Origin: Pararhodobacter oceanensis
Lineage (GTDB): Bacteria; Pseudomonadota; Alphaproteobacteria; Rhodobacterales; Rhodobacteraceae
Length of the DNA: 64,000 nt
Reading direction: 5' to 3'
Assembly (NCBI RefSeq): GCF_003076755.1
Contig: NZ_QDKM01000002.1
Location: 372,001 to 436,000 of the forward strand
Shown: piece by piece, positions 38,933 to 47,749 of the stretch
Numbering within the stretch: the first letter of the stretch is position 1
Layout: each line of letters opens with the position of its first letter
Made by a program: the position numbers and the translations under genes
The notes under the pieces: generated by a model
Databases searched by the model: none
What the model was told of the DNA's origin: nothing
Seen by the model: only the letters and a program-made list of their open reading frames with translations

Positions 38933-39913
38933 TTACCCGCGCCCGCGACGTCCGCCGCGGCGGCCCGAGGAGGAGGCCGAGGCCGCCCGCGAGGCCTCGG
39001 CAAATGTCGCGCCCTCTTTCATCGCTTCCATCACCTTGGCCAGCCGGATCCACTCACCGCCATTCGGATCGTGGTTCATCAGCATATTCGCCGCGCGGAT
39101 CGCCTCCATCTCTTGCGCCCGCACCGGGTTCATGATCGCCGAGGTCATGCCCGCGCCAATCGCCATCGGCAGGAACGCCGCGTTCACCCCGTGACGGTTC
39201 GGCATCCCGAAGGACACATTCGACGCGCCGCAAGTGGTGTTGACGCCGAGATCCGCGCGCAAGCGGCGCACCAGTTCAAACACCTGCCGTCCGGCGGTGG
39301 CCATGGCACCAATCGGCATCACCAAAGGGTCAACCACGATATCATGCGCGGGAATACCGAAATCCGCCGCCCGCTCGACGATCTTTTTCGCCACCGCGAA
39401 ACGCACATCCGGGTCTTCGGAAATACCGGTGTCATCGTTCGAGATCGCCACCACCGGCACGTTGTATTTCTTGACCAAGGGCAGCACCATTTCCAGCCGC
39501 TCTTCCTCGCCGGTGACCGAGTTCAGCAAGGGCCGCCCGTTCGCTGCCTTCAGGCCTTCCTCCAGCGCGCCGGGCACCGAGCTGTCGATGCACAGGGGCA
39601 CATCAATCACCGATTGCACATGCTCGATCAGCGCCTTCATCAGTGGCGGCTCGACAAAATTATTGTCGGCATAGCGCGGGTCTTTGGCCATCATATTGGT
39701 GAACACCGCGCCTGAGTTGATATCGAGCACATTCGCCCCGCAGAGCACCTGTTCCAGCGCGTCCTTCTCGATGGTCGAGAAATCGCCCAGCTCCAGCTCG
39801 GCAGCCAGTTTCTTGCGGCCGGTCGGATTGATGCGCTCGCCGATCACGCAAAACGGCTCGTCAAAGCCGATCACCACGGTTTTGGTCGCGGACTCGAGGA
39901 CGGTGCGGGTCAT
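38933..39913 (-). CDS. Methyltetrahydrofolate:corrinoid methyltransferase (dihydropteroate synthase fold)
   Basis: 326 residues. The pterin-binding domain is shown by VIGERINPTGRKKLA, LDINSGAVF, PLCIDSSVPGALEEGL, ISNDDTGISED and VVDPLVMPIGAM. It belongs with MtgA/AcsE/MeTr-type enzymes that move a methyl group between corrinoid protein and THF. The C-terminal 25 residues are Ala/Ser/Arg/Gly rich and unlike the family, ending close to the repeat array. AAGGAG precedes the ATG. It is the third gene of a minus-strand unit beginning at 41350, separated from the MTHFR homologue by 173 bases. Confidence 0.88.
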   Translation of the reverse strand: MTRTVLESATKTVVIGFDEPFCVIGERINPTGRKKLAAELELGDFSTIEKDALEQVLCGANVLDINSGAVFTNMMAKDPRYADNNFVEPPLMKALIEHVQSVIDVPLCIDSSVPGALEEGLKAANGRPLLNSVTGEEERLEMVLPLVKKYNVPVVAISNDDTGISEDPDVRFAVAKKIVERAADFGIPAHDIVVDPLVMPIGAMATAGRQVFELVRRLRADLGVNTTCGASNVSFGMPNRHGVNAAFLPMAIGAGMTSAIMNPVRAQEMEAIRAANMLMNHDPNGGEWIRLAKVMEAMKEGATFAEASRAASASSSGRRGGRRGRG

Positions 39914-40086
39914 GTGGAAACTCCTTGGTAGCCGCCACAGTCTGTGCTGCGCGCGGCGTCTGCAAATTCTTGTCTCAACGCACCGGCGGCGCGTCTCGTG
40001 TCGCGGCCAGATGGGGCAAACCCCGCCGCGTTCATCAACTCAGCGCAGCGCCACCAGCCTCGGGGCGCCGCGCCAGATCATCGGGA

Positions 40087-41013
40087 TCAGCCCAGAGCCT
40101 GCGCCGCGCCCGCCTCGGCGCCCGCGCGTTCCGCGACCCATTTGGCGTTGGTCTTGATCCCGCCCAGCGGGAAGAAATGCACCGATTCAATGCCGAATGC
40201 GGGGTTCGCGGCTTTGTAATCGGCCAGCTCGCTGACAAACTCGTCGGGCTCATAGGGCAGCAGCAGTTTCGACACATCCATCGCGCGTTTTTGCAGCACT
40301 TTCAGCGAGGCGCCAACCCCGCAGGCGATGGAAAACTTGATCAACGTCTGCAGCTTTGCCGGACCCGCCACGCCGATATGCACCGGAATATTGATCCCCT
40401 CGGCCTGCAAGCGGTTGACCCAGTCAATCACCGGTTTTGCCTCAAAGCAGAACTGCGTCGCCAGCGCCATCTGCGCATCCGTGCGCTCGGCAAAAGCCTG
40501 TTTCCAGCGCAGCGCTTCCATCACCATCTGGTCCGAACCGTCGGGATCGATATCCTTATTGCCCTCGGGATGCCCCGCCACATGCAGCCGCGCAAACCCG
40601 TCAAAGGCGCCGGTGTCCAGCAGTTGCATCGAGGAATGAAACTCCCCATGCGGCTTGGCCACACCACCGGCCAGGATCAGGCCCTGGGTCACACCGGCCT
40701 CGCCCTGATAGCGCGCGATCCAATCGGTCAGCGTGGCTTTATCCTTGATGATCCGCGCCGGAAAATGCGGCATCGGCTCGAAGCCTTCACCCCGCAGACG
40801 CGCGGCCGTGGCGACCATCTCGGCGATCGGGGTGCCCTCTATATGGGCGATATAGACCCGCGTGCCCGCAGGCAGGAGGGCGCGGAAATCCTCGACCTTC
40901 TCGGCGGTGCGCGGCATCACCTCGATGGAAAACCCGTCAAGGAACGACACCATCGCGTCAGAGCCTCTGGTCGCGGGACCGCTGTCTTTGCGGGCGAATT
41001 TGAATAGTGCCAT
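40087..41013 (-). CDS. Methylenetetrahydrofolate reductase homologue
   Basis: 308 residues. The MetF-type barrel is visible in SIEVMPRTAEKVEDF near residue 30, YIAHIEGTPIAEMVATAARL, LILAGGVAKPHG and AATQFCFEAKPVIDWVNRLQ-like blocks. In the catabolic setting it would oxidise methyl-THF to methylene-THF. I start at ATG 41013 (MALFKFARK), which has GGGAGG upstream, rather than an in-frame opening 24 bases earlier. It lies 17 bases from the upstream 'virulence factor' gene, so they are co-transcribed. The genome probably has another, biosynthetic metF, which is not seen here. Confidence 0.85.
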   Translation of the reverse strand: MALFKFARKDSGPATRGSDAMVSFLDGFSIEVMPRTAEKVEDFRALLPAGTRVYIAHIEGTPIAEMVATAARLRGEGFEPMPHFPARIIKDKATLTDWIARYQGEAGVTQGLILAGGVAKPHGEFHSSMQLLDTGAFDGFARLHVAGHPEGNKDIDPDGSDQMVMEALRWKQAFAERTDAQMALATQFCFEAKPVIDWVNRLQAEGINIPVHIGVAGPAKLQTLIKFSIACGVGASLKVLQKRAMDVSKLLLPYEPDEFVSELADYKAANPAFGIESVHFFPLGGIKTNAKWVAERAGAEAGAAQALG

Positions 41014-41029
41014 CAGTGCCTCCCTGAGG

Positions 41030-41350
41030 TTAATCAACCGCGTTCCACCCGTCGTTGGCGATCAGCGTCTTGAACCTTTCGGTGTCGTATGCCTGTTCCA
41101 GCTTTTCGGCCTCGGCGCGTGCGACTTCTTCCTGTTCGCCAGCGACATGATAGGGGTCGCCTTTGCGCCAATCGGCCAGATAGGCATCCGAGTCGCGCGC
41201 CCCCGCCTTCATCGCACAGCGGTCGATGGTCTGCTCGAAACGTTCGGTCAGCGCCACTTTGGCGCCGCGCCGCCCCTTGCCGACAATCACCTGTGCGGGG
41301 ATGTCGCGCCAATATACGATGATAACGGGCTGCAGCGGGGTGTCGGTCAT
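41030..41350 (-). CDS. Small 'virulence factor' family protein (PF13769-like)
   Basis: 106 residues with MTDTPLQPVIIVYWRDIPAQVIVGKGRRGAKVAL at the N-terminus, an N-terminal patch seen in proteins named 'virulence factor' in this family. Despite the name there is no evidence here for virulence. Homologues sit in similar methyl-transfer gene sets in related genomes, from my memory. It is the first gene of the unit, 17 bases before the MTHFR homologue, and has GGAG 8 bases upstream of its start. Confidence 0.75.
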   Translation of the reverse strand: MTDTPLQPVIIVYWRDIPAQVIVGKGRRGAKVALTERFEQTIDRCAMKAGARDSDAYLADWRKGDPYHVAGEQEEVARAEAEKLEQAYDTERFKTLIANDGWNAVD

Positions 41351-41634
41351 GGTGAAGGCTCCGGTTCAAGACGTTTCTATCAGTTCGCCATTTTTTGCCA
41401 GCGGCGAGGGGCTGATATCGACCAAGGCGGGCTGCCTTGCGACCTCGCTGTCATATCAAGCGCATAATGCGCGAGGCCAGCGCCTGCAGCGTGAAATTTC
41501 CTCATCATCATGGTGAGGGCAAGCGGCTTGCGCGGCCATATGATGCAGGCGGTGACAAGCCACGGTGGTATTCGAGCCCGCCTCTAAAGCGGTCTCCACA
41601 GCAGTCGCCGCGCCAGTCCAAACGAGCGACACGT
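41351..41634. other. Upstream region of the methyl-transfer operon
   Basis: About 280 bases. It contains the nested inverted repeat and otherwise unique sequence. I see no cobalamin or SAM riboswitch pattern and no RNA gene. Promoter elements cannot be placed with confidence. Confidence 0.4.
41413..41458. promoter_or_regulatory. Nested inverted repeat upstream of the methyl-transfer operon
   Basis: TGATAT (41413-41418) and ATATCA (41453-41458) enclose AAGGC/GCCTT (41423-41427 with 41433-41437). It lies 60-110 bases upstream of the start at 41350 on the minus strand. It may be an operator or a leader hairpin. Confidence 0.35.
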
Positions 41635-41666
41635 AAAAGGCCCGCCCCGTTTTCAGGGGGCGGGCC
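41635..41666 (-). terminator. Rho-independent terminator of the beta-barrel gene
   Basis: Ten-bp stem GGCCCGCCCC/GGGGCGGGCC (41639-41648 with 41657-41666) followed on the minus strand by TTTT (41638-41635). Confidence 0.85.
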
Positions 41667-41702
41667 AATCAAAGCTAGGTGTGGGCAGATGCCTGCGCGG
41701 GT

Positions 41703-42404
41703 TTAGAAGCGCATGCTATAGCCAAGGCGCAGAGTGCCGAAATCGCCAACCCCGTCAAAGCGGTCGGTTGGCAGGGAGCCGGTGCCGAAGGGCAATGCCC
41801 CGAGATCATAGTGCAGATATTCCAGACGGACCGACGAGCGCGCGCTCAAGCCGTATTCCGCACCAAGACCCACCACATAGCCGGTGGCAGAGCCGCTGCC
41901 CTGTTGGGCGCTGTTGAGGATACCGCCCGAGACATTGGCATGGGCGATACCGCCGGTGCCATAGATCAGCCAGTTGTTCTGCGCGACGCCGACCCGGCCG
42001 CGCAGGGTGAACAGCGAGTCGATATTGACGTTACAATTGCCGGTGTTGCAGCTCCAGAACGGGCCGGCGGTGCCCTGCGGCGTGATGCCGTTGGCGCCGG
42101 TCGAGGCGTCAAACTCGACACCGAAAACCGTGCTGCCCGATTGCCAATTGCGACCAAGGAACGCCGCGCCGGTGGCGCCGCTGATCTCGACATTCGGGCC
42201 CAATTGATTGAGCGCCGACACGCCCAACCGGTAGGTGCCGCGCGAATAGCCGATCGCCGCACCAAAATAGGTTCCGCTCCAGTCATAGGCGGCGGGCATT
42301 TGATAGACGACCGGCGGCGGCGCGACATCAATCGGGCCCGAGGCCGTGGCTGCAGTGGCCAGCGTCGTTGCAACTGCGGTGGAAAGACTAAGGGAAAATT
42401 TCAT
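41703..42404 (-). CDS. Outer-membrane beta-barrel protein
   Basis: 233 residues. A signal peptide (residues 1-22, MKFSLSLSTAV...TAASG) and a C-terminal GYSMRF ending in Phe mark an outer-membrane barrel. Alternating hydrophobic strands and tyrosine/tryptophan-rich turns are seen (DWSGTYFGAAIGYSRGTY, VGLGAEYGLSARSSVRLEY). It resembles small surface barrels such as the Omp25/31 type in alphaproteobacteria. There are two cysteines (near residues 127 and 132). A strong terminator follows. Function is unknown. Confidence 0.85.
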   Translation of the reverse strand: MKFSLSLSTAVATTLATAATASGPIDVAPPPVVYQMPAAYDWSGTYFGAAIGYSRGTYRLGVSALNQLGPNVEISGATGAAFLGRNWQSGSTVFGVEFDASTGANGITPQGTAGPFWSCNTGNCNVNIDSLFTLRGRVGVAQNNWLIYGTGGIAHANVSGGILNSAQQGSGSATGYVVGLGAEYGLSARSSVRLEYLHYDLGALPFGTGSLPTDRFDGVGDFGTLRLGYSMRF

Positions 42405-42960
42405 CTGTATAACTCCGTTGGTAAGTCAAGTGATAAACACGCCTTGGCGGCTTACCTGACGTAAACGCGGCGCAAAAAAAACGCGCCGTGTTAAGGAAAT
42501 GTTAACGAAATCACCCTGTTTTTGATAGCATCGCATGCCGTGCCAGTGAGATTTTCACCACGCGGGCGATCAATTCAGCACAGCAAATACAGGCTTTTCC
42601 TTCACTTTGTGACCCGTTCCGAAAAATCCAGCGGGGTGAACGGCTTGCCCTATGACCGGTTACCACGCGGCGGCGAGGCACGGGTTTTTGCGTGTTGCTA
42701 AAACGCCACAAATGGGCACCCGCAGGTGGTTTTTACCCCTGCATCCGGGGGGGGCATCCGCTCATAGACTCATTCGGCGGCCCATTCGGATGGCGCTTGC
42801 GGTGCCGTCGCATGCCTGTATTCGGGCGGTCTGGCGGCGCCTGCGCGCTGCGTGCCGAATCATCGCGGTGCCGCAGGGTCGACGGGCGTGGATCTTGATC
42901 AGTTCTTGCGCCGGACCCCTCGCGCGACTACTGTAGAGGCAACACGAAATGGAGGGCGGT
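42405..42960. other. Large gap upstream of the Ppx/GppA gene
   Basis: About 555 bases between divergent genes. The first 150 bases are AT-rich and likely hold the beta-barrel promoter. The remainder has several short open frames with no coding features, including one overlapping the GGGGGGGC run at 42750-42760. No hairpin-with-T-run or RNA gene was evident. Confidence 0.5.
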
Positions 42961-44112
42961 ATGACGCCCGAGCGTCCCGTTGGCGCGGTGACGCAGCCGA
43001 AACCGTCGAGATCGCCCCGCAAGCGGCGGCCTCCGTCCGGTCATCAGTCACAGCGCCAGAATCTGTCCGGTGAGGCGGGGCTTTATGCCGCGCTGGATCT
43101 GGGCACAAATAGTTGTCGTATGCTGGTTGCGCGCCCCAAGGGTCCGCAATTTGAAGTCGTGGACAGCTTCTCGCGCAGCGTCGAGCTGGGCACTGGGCTC
43201 GAGGCCACCGGTCGGCTCGGCCATGGGCCGATGGCGCGCACCGTGCAGGCGCTGCGGATCTGCCGCCGCAAGCTCGATGACCATAAGGTCAAACGCATGC
43301 GTCTGGTCGCCACCGAGGCCTGCCGCCGTGCGCATAATTCCAATGAATTCATCCGCAAAATCCAGCGCGAAACCGGTCTGCGGCTGGAAATCATCCCCAC
43401 CGAGGAAGAGGCGCGGCTGGCGGTGATCTCCTGCGCGCCCTTGGTCGCGCCCGAGACCGAGCAGCTTTTGGTCATCGACATCGGCGGCGGCTCCACCGAA
43501 CTGGTGTGGATCGACCTGTCCGAGGTCGCCCCCGAGGCGCGCCGCGAGGCAATCCTTGGCATCCGCCTCGGCCCCGTCGCCCGCCCCGGTGTGCGCTCCA
43601 CTCTGGGGCAGGCCAAGGTGGTCGACTGGATCTCGGTGCCCTTGGGCGTCGCAACCCTGCGCGAGCAATTCACCGATGTCGACAGCGACGCGGCACGGTT
43701 CGCGCTGATGAGCTGGCAGTTCGAGGAACATCTGCAAGGGTTTCTGCCCTATCAAACGCCCGCGCCGCTGGCCAATTTCCAGATCATCGGCACCTCGGGC
43801 ACGGTCACCACCGTCGCCGCCTCGTTTCTCGGGCTGCGGCGTTATGACCGCAACAAGGTTGACGGGCTGACGATGACCTCGCTGCAGGTCGATACGGTGA
43901 TCCGCGATTATCTGACGCTCGGGCCGGAGGGGCGGCGCAGCGATCCGCGCATCGGCCGCGAGCGTCACGGGCTGATCATGTCGGGGGCGGCGATCCTGCA
44001 AGCGCTGACCCGCGTCTGGCCCACCGAAGTCATGTCGGTCGCCGACCGTGGATTGCGCGAAGGATTGCTCTACGCGCAGATGAGCCACGACGGCGTGCTG
44101 CAAAAAATGTGA
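42961..44112 (+). CDS. Ppx/GppA family phosphatase
   Basis: 383 residues. The ASKHA fold is shown by YAALDLGTNSCRMLV (about residue 40) and the phosphate-2 motif VIDIGGGSTELV (about residue 165), with a GTSGTVTTVAA block later. The family hydrolyses exopolyphosphate and/or pppGpp; which applies here is not clear. ATG 42961 is preceded by GGAGG, and the 4-codon longer opening is not needed. rlmE starts 9 bases after its stop, so the two are co-transcribed. Confidence 0.9.
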   Translation: MTPERPVGAVTQPKPSRSPRKRRPPSGHQSQRQNLSGEAGLYAALDLGTNSCRMLVARPKGPQFEVVDSFSRSVELGTGLEATGRLGHGPMARTVQALRICRRKLDDHKVKRMRLVATEACRRAHNSNEFIRKIQRETGLRLEIIPTEEEARLAVISCAPLVAPETEQLLVIDIGGGSTELVWIDLSEVAPEARREAILGIRLGPVARPGVRSTLGQAKVVDWISVPLGVATLREQFTDVDSDAARFALMSWQFEEHLQGFLPYQTPAPLANFQIIGTSGTVTTVAASFLGLRRYDRNKVDGLTMTSLQVDTVIRDYLTLGPEGRRSDPRIGRERHGLIMSGAAILQALTRVWPTEVMSVADRGLREGLLYAQMSHDGVLQKM

Positions 44113-44121
44113 GGACTGAAC

Positions 44122-44871
44122 ATGGCGAAACCGCCAAGCAAGAACACCTCGGGCCGCGGCCAGCGCGACCTGCGGGTGAAGGTCAAAACCGCCAAGGGCC
44201 GACGCCTGTCGTCGACCCGCTGGCTGGAACGCCAGCTCAACGACCCCTATGTGGTGCGCGCGAAACGCGAAGGCATGCGCGGGCGTGCCGCCTATAAGAT
44301 ACTGGAGTTGGACGATAAATTCCGCTTCCTCGTGCCCGGTGCGCGGGTGGTCGATCTCGGCAGCGCGCCCGGTGGCTGGCTGCAGATCGCGGTTGAGCGG
44401 GTCAATGCGCTGGGCACGAAATCCGGCAAGAAACAGGGCTCGGTGCTCGGCGTTGACCTGCAAGAGGTCGAGCCGGTCGCCGGGGCCGAGGTCCATGTGC
44501 TCGATTTTCTCGACGACGACGCCGACGCCAAGGTCAAAGCCTGGCTCGGCGGGCAGGCGGATGTGGTGATGTCGGATATGGCCGCCTCCTCCACCGGCCA
44601 CAAACAGACCGACCATCTGCGCATCATCACGCTCTGCGAACACGCCGCCTATTTCGCCTTTGACGTGCTCTCCCCGGGCGGCACCTATGTCGCCAAAGTG
44701 CTGGCCGGTGGCGCCGAGGGCGAGTTGCAAAAACTCCTCAAACGCCATTTCACCAAAGTCTATAACGTCAAACCCCCCTCCAGCCGCGCCGATAGCTCGG
44801 AAAAATTCGTCGTCGCCACCGGCTTTCGCGGCCAACAGGACAGTGACGACAGCGAGGCTGACGCTAGCTAA
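44122..44871 (+). CDS. rlmE: 23S rRNA (uridine-2'-O)-methyltransferase RlmE/FtsJ
   Basis: 249 residues. The SAM site is in [15 protein letters not shown] and the catalytic K-D-K-E set in [13 protein letters not shown]-type, [13 protein letters not shown] and [10 protein letters not shown] blocks. It methylates U2552 in the ribosomal A loop. It is slightly longer than the E. coli protein (209 residues), mainly at the N-terminus, which is basic, and the C-terminus, which is Asp/Ser rich. The gap after it holds a GGATATTT repeat and a strong hairpin. Confidence 0.94.
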   Translation: MAKPPSKNTSGRGQRDLRVKVKTAKGRRLSSTRWLERQLNDPYVVRAKREGMRGRAAYKILELDDKFRFLVPGARVVDLGSAPGGWLQIAVERVNALGTKSGKKQGSVLGVDLQEVEPVAGAEVHVLDFLDDDADAKVKAWLGGQADVVMSDMAASSTGHKQTDHLRIITLCEHAAYFAFDVLSPGGTYVAKVLAGGAEGELQKLLKRHFTKVYNVKPPSSRADSSEKFVVATGFRGQQDSDDSEADAS

Positions 44872-44879
44872 CCGCCTCG

Positions 44880-44905
44880 TCATCTGTCCAAAAATATCCT
44901 GGGGT
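44880..44905 (-). repeat. GGATATTT extragenic repeat, copy 5
   Basis: The reverse strand reads GGATATTTTTGGACAGATGA. It lies 8 bases after the rlmE stop and is followed by GGGGC...GCCCC hairpins. Confidence 0.65.
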
Positions 44906-44947
44906 GAGGCCGCAGGCCGAGGGGCAACGCCCCTGCGCGATCCGCGC

Positions 44948-44980
44948 CGAAAGCCGGGGGTTCGATGCCCCCGGCTTTCG
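44948..44980. terminator. Strong hairpin between rlmE and gltX
   Basis: Perfect 13-bp stem CGAAAGCCGGGGG/CCCCCGGCTTTCG (44948-44960 with 44968-44980) with a 7-base loop. There is no clear T run; it may be part of the composite repeat. Confidence 0.55.
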
Positions 44981-45071
44981 CCCCAATAGCCCCCCGACAC
45001 CACAGCCCCAACGCCGCCGAACTGGACAAATCCCGCGCGCTGTGCAAATGCAGCCGCAACAGGAGAACCCC

Positions 45072-46397
45072 ATGACCGTCACCCGTTTCGCCCCGTCGCC
45101 CACCGGCTATCTGCATATCGGCAACCTGCGCACCGCGCTGTTCAACTATCTGATCGCCCGCAAGACCGGCGGCCAGTTTATCCTGCGGCTTGATGACACC
45201 GACCAAGAGCGCTCCAAGCAGGAATATGTCGACGGGATCAAAACCGATCTCGAGTGGCTGGGGCTGGAATGGGACCGTATCGAGCGCCAGTCCGAACGCC
45301 TCGAGCGCTACGCCGAGATGGCCGATATGCTGCGCGCCGAGGGCCGGTTTTATGAGTGTTTTGAGAGCCCCACGGAACTCGATCTCAAGCGCAAGAAACA
45401 GCTCAATATGGGCAAGCCGCCGGTCTATGACCGCGCCGCTCTGGCGCTCGACGCCGCCGCCCGCGAGGAGCTGCGCAAGGACCGCAACGGTTACTGGCGT
45501 TTCCGGCTTGATCTCGAGCGGATCGAATGGACCGACGGCATTCTCGGCGATGTTTCGATCGACGCCGCCTCGGTCAGCGATCCGGTGTTGATCCGCGCCG
45601 ACGGGCAGGTGCTCTATACTTTCGCCTCCTCGGTCGATGATATGGATATGGGCGTTACCCATATCGTGCGCGGCTCGGACCATGTGACCAATACCGCCAC
45701 GCAGGTGCAGATCATCCGCGCCATGGGCGGCACCCCGCCCGCCTTTGCCCATCACTCGCTGCTCACCGGCCCGCAGGGCGAGGCGCTCTCCAAACGTCTT
45801 GGCACCCTCAGCCTGCGCGATCTGCGTGCGCAGGGCGTCGAGCGCATGGCGCTCTTGTCGCTGCTGGCACGCCTTGGTTCTTCGCAGCCGGTCGAATTGC
45901 GCGCAGATCTTGATCAGATCGCCGAGGGGTTTGACCTCAACCATTTCGGCGCCGCGCCGACCAAATTCGACGCCGAGGATCTCTGGCCGCTGACCCGCGC
46001 CCATGTGCAGTCGCTGCCGGTGAGTCACGCCGAAGTTGCCGCAAAGCTAACGGAATTGGGCGTCCCCGCCGAGATCGCGCCGGCCTTCTGGGAGGTCGCG
46101 CGCGCCAATATCACTCGGCTCGAGGATGTGGGCGACTGGTGGGCGCTCTGCCGCGACGGCGCCACGCCGCTGGTTGATCCCGAGGATGCGGAGTTCGTGG
46201 CAGAGGCCCTGACCATGCTGCCGCCGCCGCCCTATGGGCCAACCGCTTGGGCCGATTGGACCGCAGCGGTCAAGGAGGCGACGGGCCGCAAGGGTAAGGG
46301 GCTGTTCATGCCCCTGCGCAAGGCGCTGACCGGCCGCGGCAACGGGCCGGATATGAGCGCGCTGATGCCCTTGCTGCAAAAAGCCCCGCAGGCGTAA
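45072..46397 (+). CDS. gltX: Glutamyl-tRNA synthetase
   Basis: 441 residues, class I. The HIGH-type motif is written HIGN in APSPTGYLHIGNLRTAL, as in many alphaproteobacterial GltX, and the KMSKS loop reads LSKRLG. It charges tRNA-Glu and may also charge tRNA-Gln. Many alphaproteobacteria carry two gltX genes; only one is in the window. The start ATG 45072 has AGGAG at 45061-45065, whereas the opening from 44904 crosses non-coding repeats. Confidence 0.94.
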   Translation: MTVTRFAPSPTGYLHIGNLRTALFNYLIARKTGGQFILRLDDTDQERSKQEYVDGIKTDLEWLGLEWDRIERQSERLERYAEMADMLRAEGRFYECFESPTELDLKRKKQLNMGKPPVYDRAALALDAAAREELRKDRNGYWRFRLDLERIEWTDGILGDVSIDAASVSDPVLIRADGQVLYTFASSVDDMDMGVTHIVRGSDHVTNTATQVQIIRAMGGTPPAFAHHSLLTGPQGEALSKRLGTLSLRDLRAQGVERMALLSLLARLGSSQPVELRADLDQIAEGFDLNHFGAAPTKFDAEDLWPLTRAHVQSLPVSHAEVAAKLTELGVPAEIAPAFWEVARANITRLEDVGDWWALCRDGATPLVDPEDAEFVAEALTMLPPPPYGPTAWADWTAAVKEATGRKGKGLFMPLRKALTGRGNGPDMSALMPLLQKAPQA

Positions 46398-46429
46398 GGC
46401 GCTAATTTACAAAGGTTTTCGCCGGTGCC

Positions 46430-47137
46430 TCAGGCAATCCGGCGGAACCGCGATTCGGGGCCGGAGTTGTCGAAATAGGGTACGCTTTCGACGCGGCCTG
46501 ACCGCACCACCGCCTCGGCCTCGGCCAGCACCACTTCGGTGACAAACGGCAGATCCAGCCCGCGCGCCTCGCGCAGGGCGATCCAGTGCAGATGGCTCAA
46601 CTCATCGGTCGCGCGGGAGAAATCATCGGGATCGGTGGCCAGCATCTCGGCCCGCGCCAGAAAGAACCGCGCGTCAAACCGGCGACTGCGCCCCGGCGGG
46701 GTCACCGCGCGAAACATGAATTGCAACGCATCGCCGCGCGGGCATAGCTCGGCCTTGGCGAAATCCGCCCAATCGCGCGGCACCTCGCCCCCCCATGCGC
46801 GCGGCGCACAAAGCATCTGCCCGGCCTCTTCCCACAACTCGCGGATCGCCGCGGCGACCATCGCCTCGGGGCTCGGCGGCTGGGCGGTGACCGGATCGCA
46901 AAGTAGCCGCGCGCGCTCGATCTCGGGCACCGCAGGGGTCAGCGCAATCCGCCCGTCGTCAGGATCAACCGCACCGCCCGGAAACACGTATTTCGACGGC
47001 ATGAATGCCGCCGCCGAGCCGCGCTGGCCCATCAGGACCTGCGGGTTATCGCTGTCGCCGTCGCGGATCAGGACAATTGTCGCGGCATCGCGGATCGGGC
47101 GGTCAAATCCGTGATCATCCGGATCGCCTGCAGTCAT
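46430..47137 (-). CDS. NUDIX hydrolase
   Basis: 235 residues. The Nudix box is spread across FPGGAVDPDDG and AAIRELWEEAGQML, giving the GX5EX7REUXEEXGU pattern with a large insert, as in the long CoA-pyrophosphatase-like alphaproteobacterial members. The substrate is unknown. Its ATG at 47137 overlaps the end of the DUF983 gene by 4 bases, indicating coupling. It is convergent with gltX. Confidence 0.88.
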   Translation of the reverse strand: MTAGDPDDHGFDRPIRDAATIVLIRDGDSDNPQVLMGQRGSAAAFMPSKYVFPGGAVDPDDGRIALTPAVPEIERARLLCDPVTAQPPSPEAMVAAAIRELWEEAGQMLCAPRAWGGEVPRDWADFAKAELCPRGDALQFMFRAVTPPGRSRRFDARFFLARAEMLATDPDDFSRATDELSHLHWIALREARGLDLPFVTEVVLAEAEAVVRSGRVESVPYFDNSGPESRFRRIA

Positions 47138-47535
47138 TTTGGCGCCCCGAACCCATGCATCCGCCGCGACCATTGCAGCGCCACCAAAGCGCCCTTGATC
47201 CGCGGCAGCATATAGAGCGCCATCGCCAGCGCCACGCCCCAGCACAGCGCGATCATCACCACCGGCGCCGGTTTCCACATCATATAGACCGCCAGATAGA
47301 CCAGCATCGCCACCTTGCCGACCACCAGAATGGTCAGATAGGCGGGGCCGTCATCGGCGCGGTGATGGTGCAGGGGCTCATCACAGCTGGGGCAGTTATC
47401 GGCCACTTTCAGATAGCCCTTGAGCATCCGCCCATTGCCGCAATTGGGGCATTTACGCGCCCAGCCCAGCCGCAGCGCCGGCCCCAGCGGGCGGTCGTCG
47501 ATGGCGTCAAAAGTGGTGGAGTCGGTGGTGGTCAT
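47134..47535 (-). CDS. DUF983 zinc-ribbon membrane protein
   Basis: 133 residues. An N-terminal zinc ribbon (Cys29, Cys32, Cys48, Cys51: CPNCGNG and NCPSCDEP) is followed by two transmembrane helices (about residues 70-90 and 93-110). DUF983 proteins of this kind have no assigned biochemical role. It is coupled to the NUDIX gene downstream. Short direct repeats lie just upstream of it. Confidence 0.85.
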   Translation of the reverse strand: MTTTDSTTFDAIDDRPLGPALRLGWARKCPNCGNGRMLKGYLKVADNCPSCDEPLHHHRADDGPAYLTILVVGKVAMLVYLAVYMMWKPAPVVMIALCWGVALAMALYMLPRIKGALVALQWSRRMHGFGAPK

Positions 47536-47553
47536 GATGCGCTTACTCTTGTG

Positions 47554-47605
47554 ACTGGGCCACTCAGATAACTGGGCTATTCAGATAACCGGGCCATTCC
47601 TATGA
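47554..47605. repeat. Three short tandem repeats (about 17 bp)
   Basis: ACTGGGCCACTCAGATA, ACTGGGCTATTCAGATA and ACCGGGCCATTCCTATGA lie back to back, 19 bases upstream of the DUF983 ATG. Confidence 0.6.
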
Positions 47606-47749
47606 CGGGGCAATTGCGCAGGCCCGTAAAGACCCGCCGTAACTGGGTAATTCCGGCGCGACGCGCCAGCACAGACACAAGCCTCGCAGCTGCGCGTCCA
47701 CGGTTGCGCAGCATAGGGATTGCCGCGGGAGGGTCAACTCGGCCCAGTT

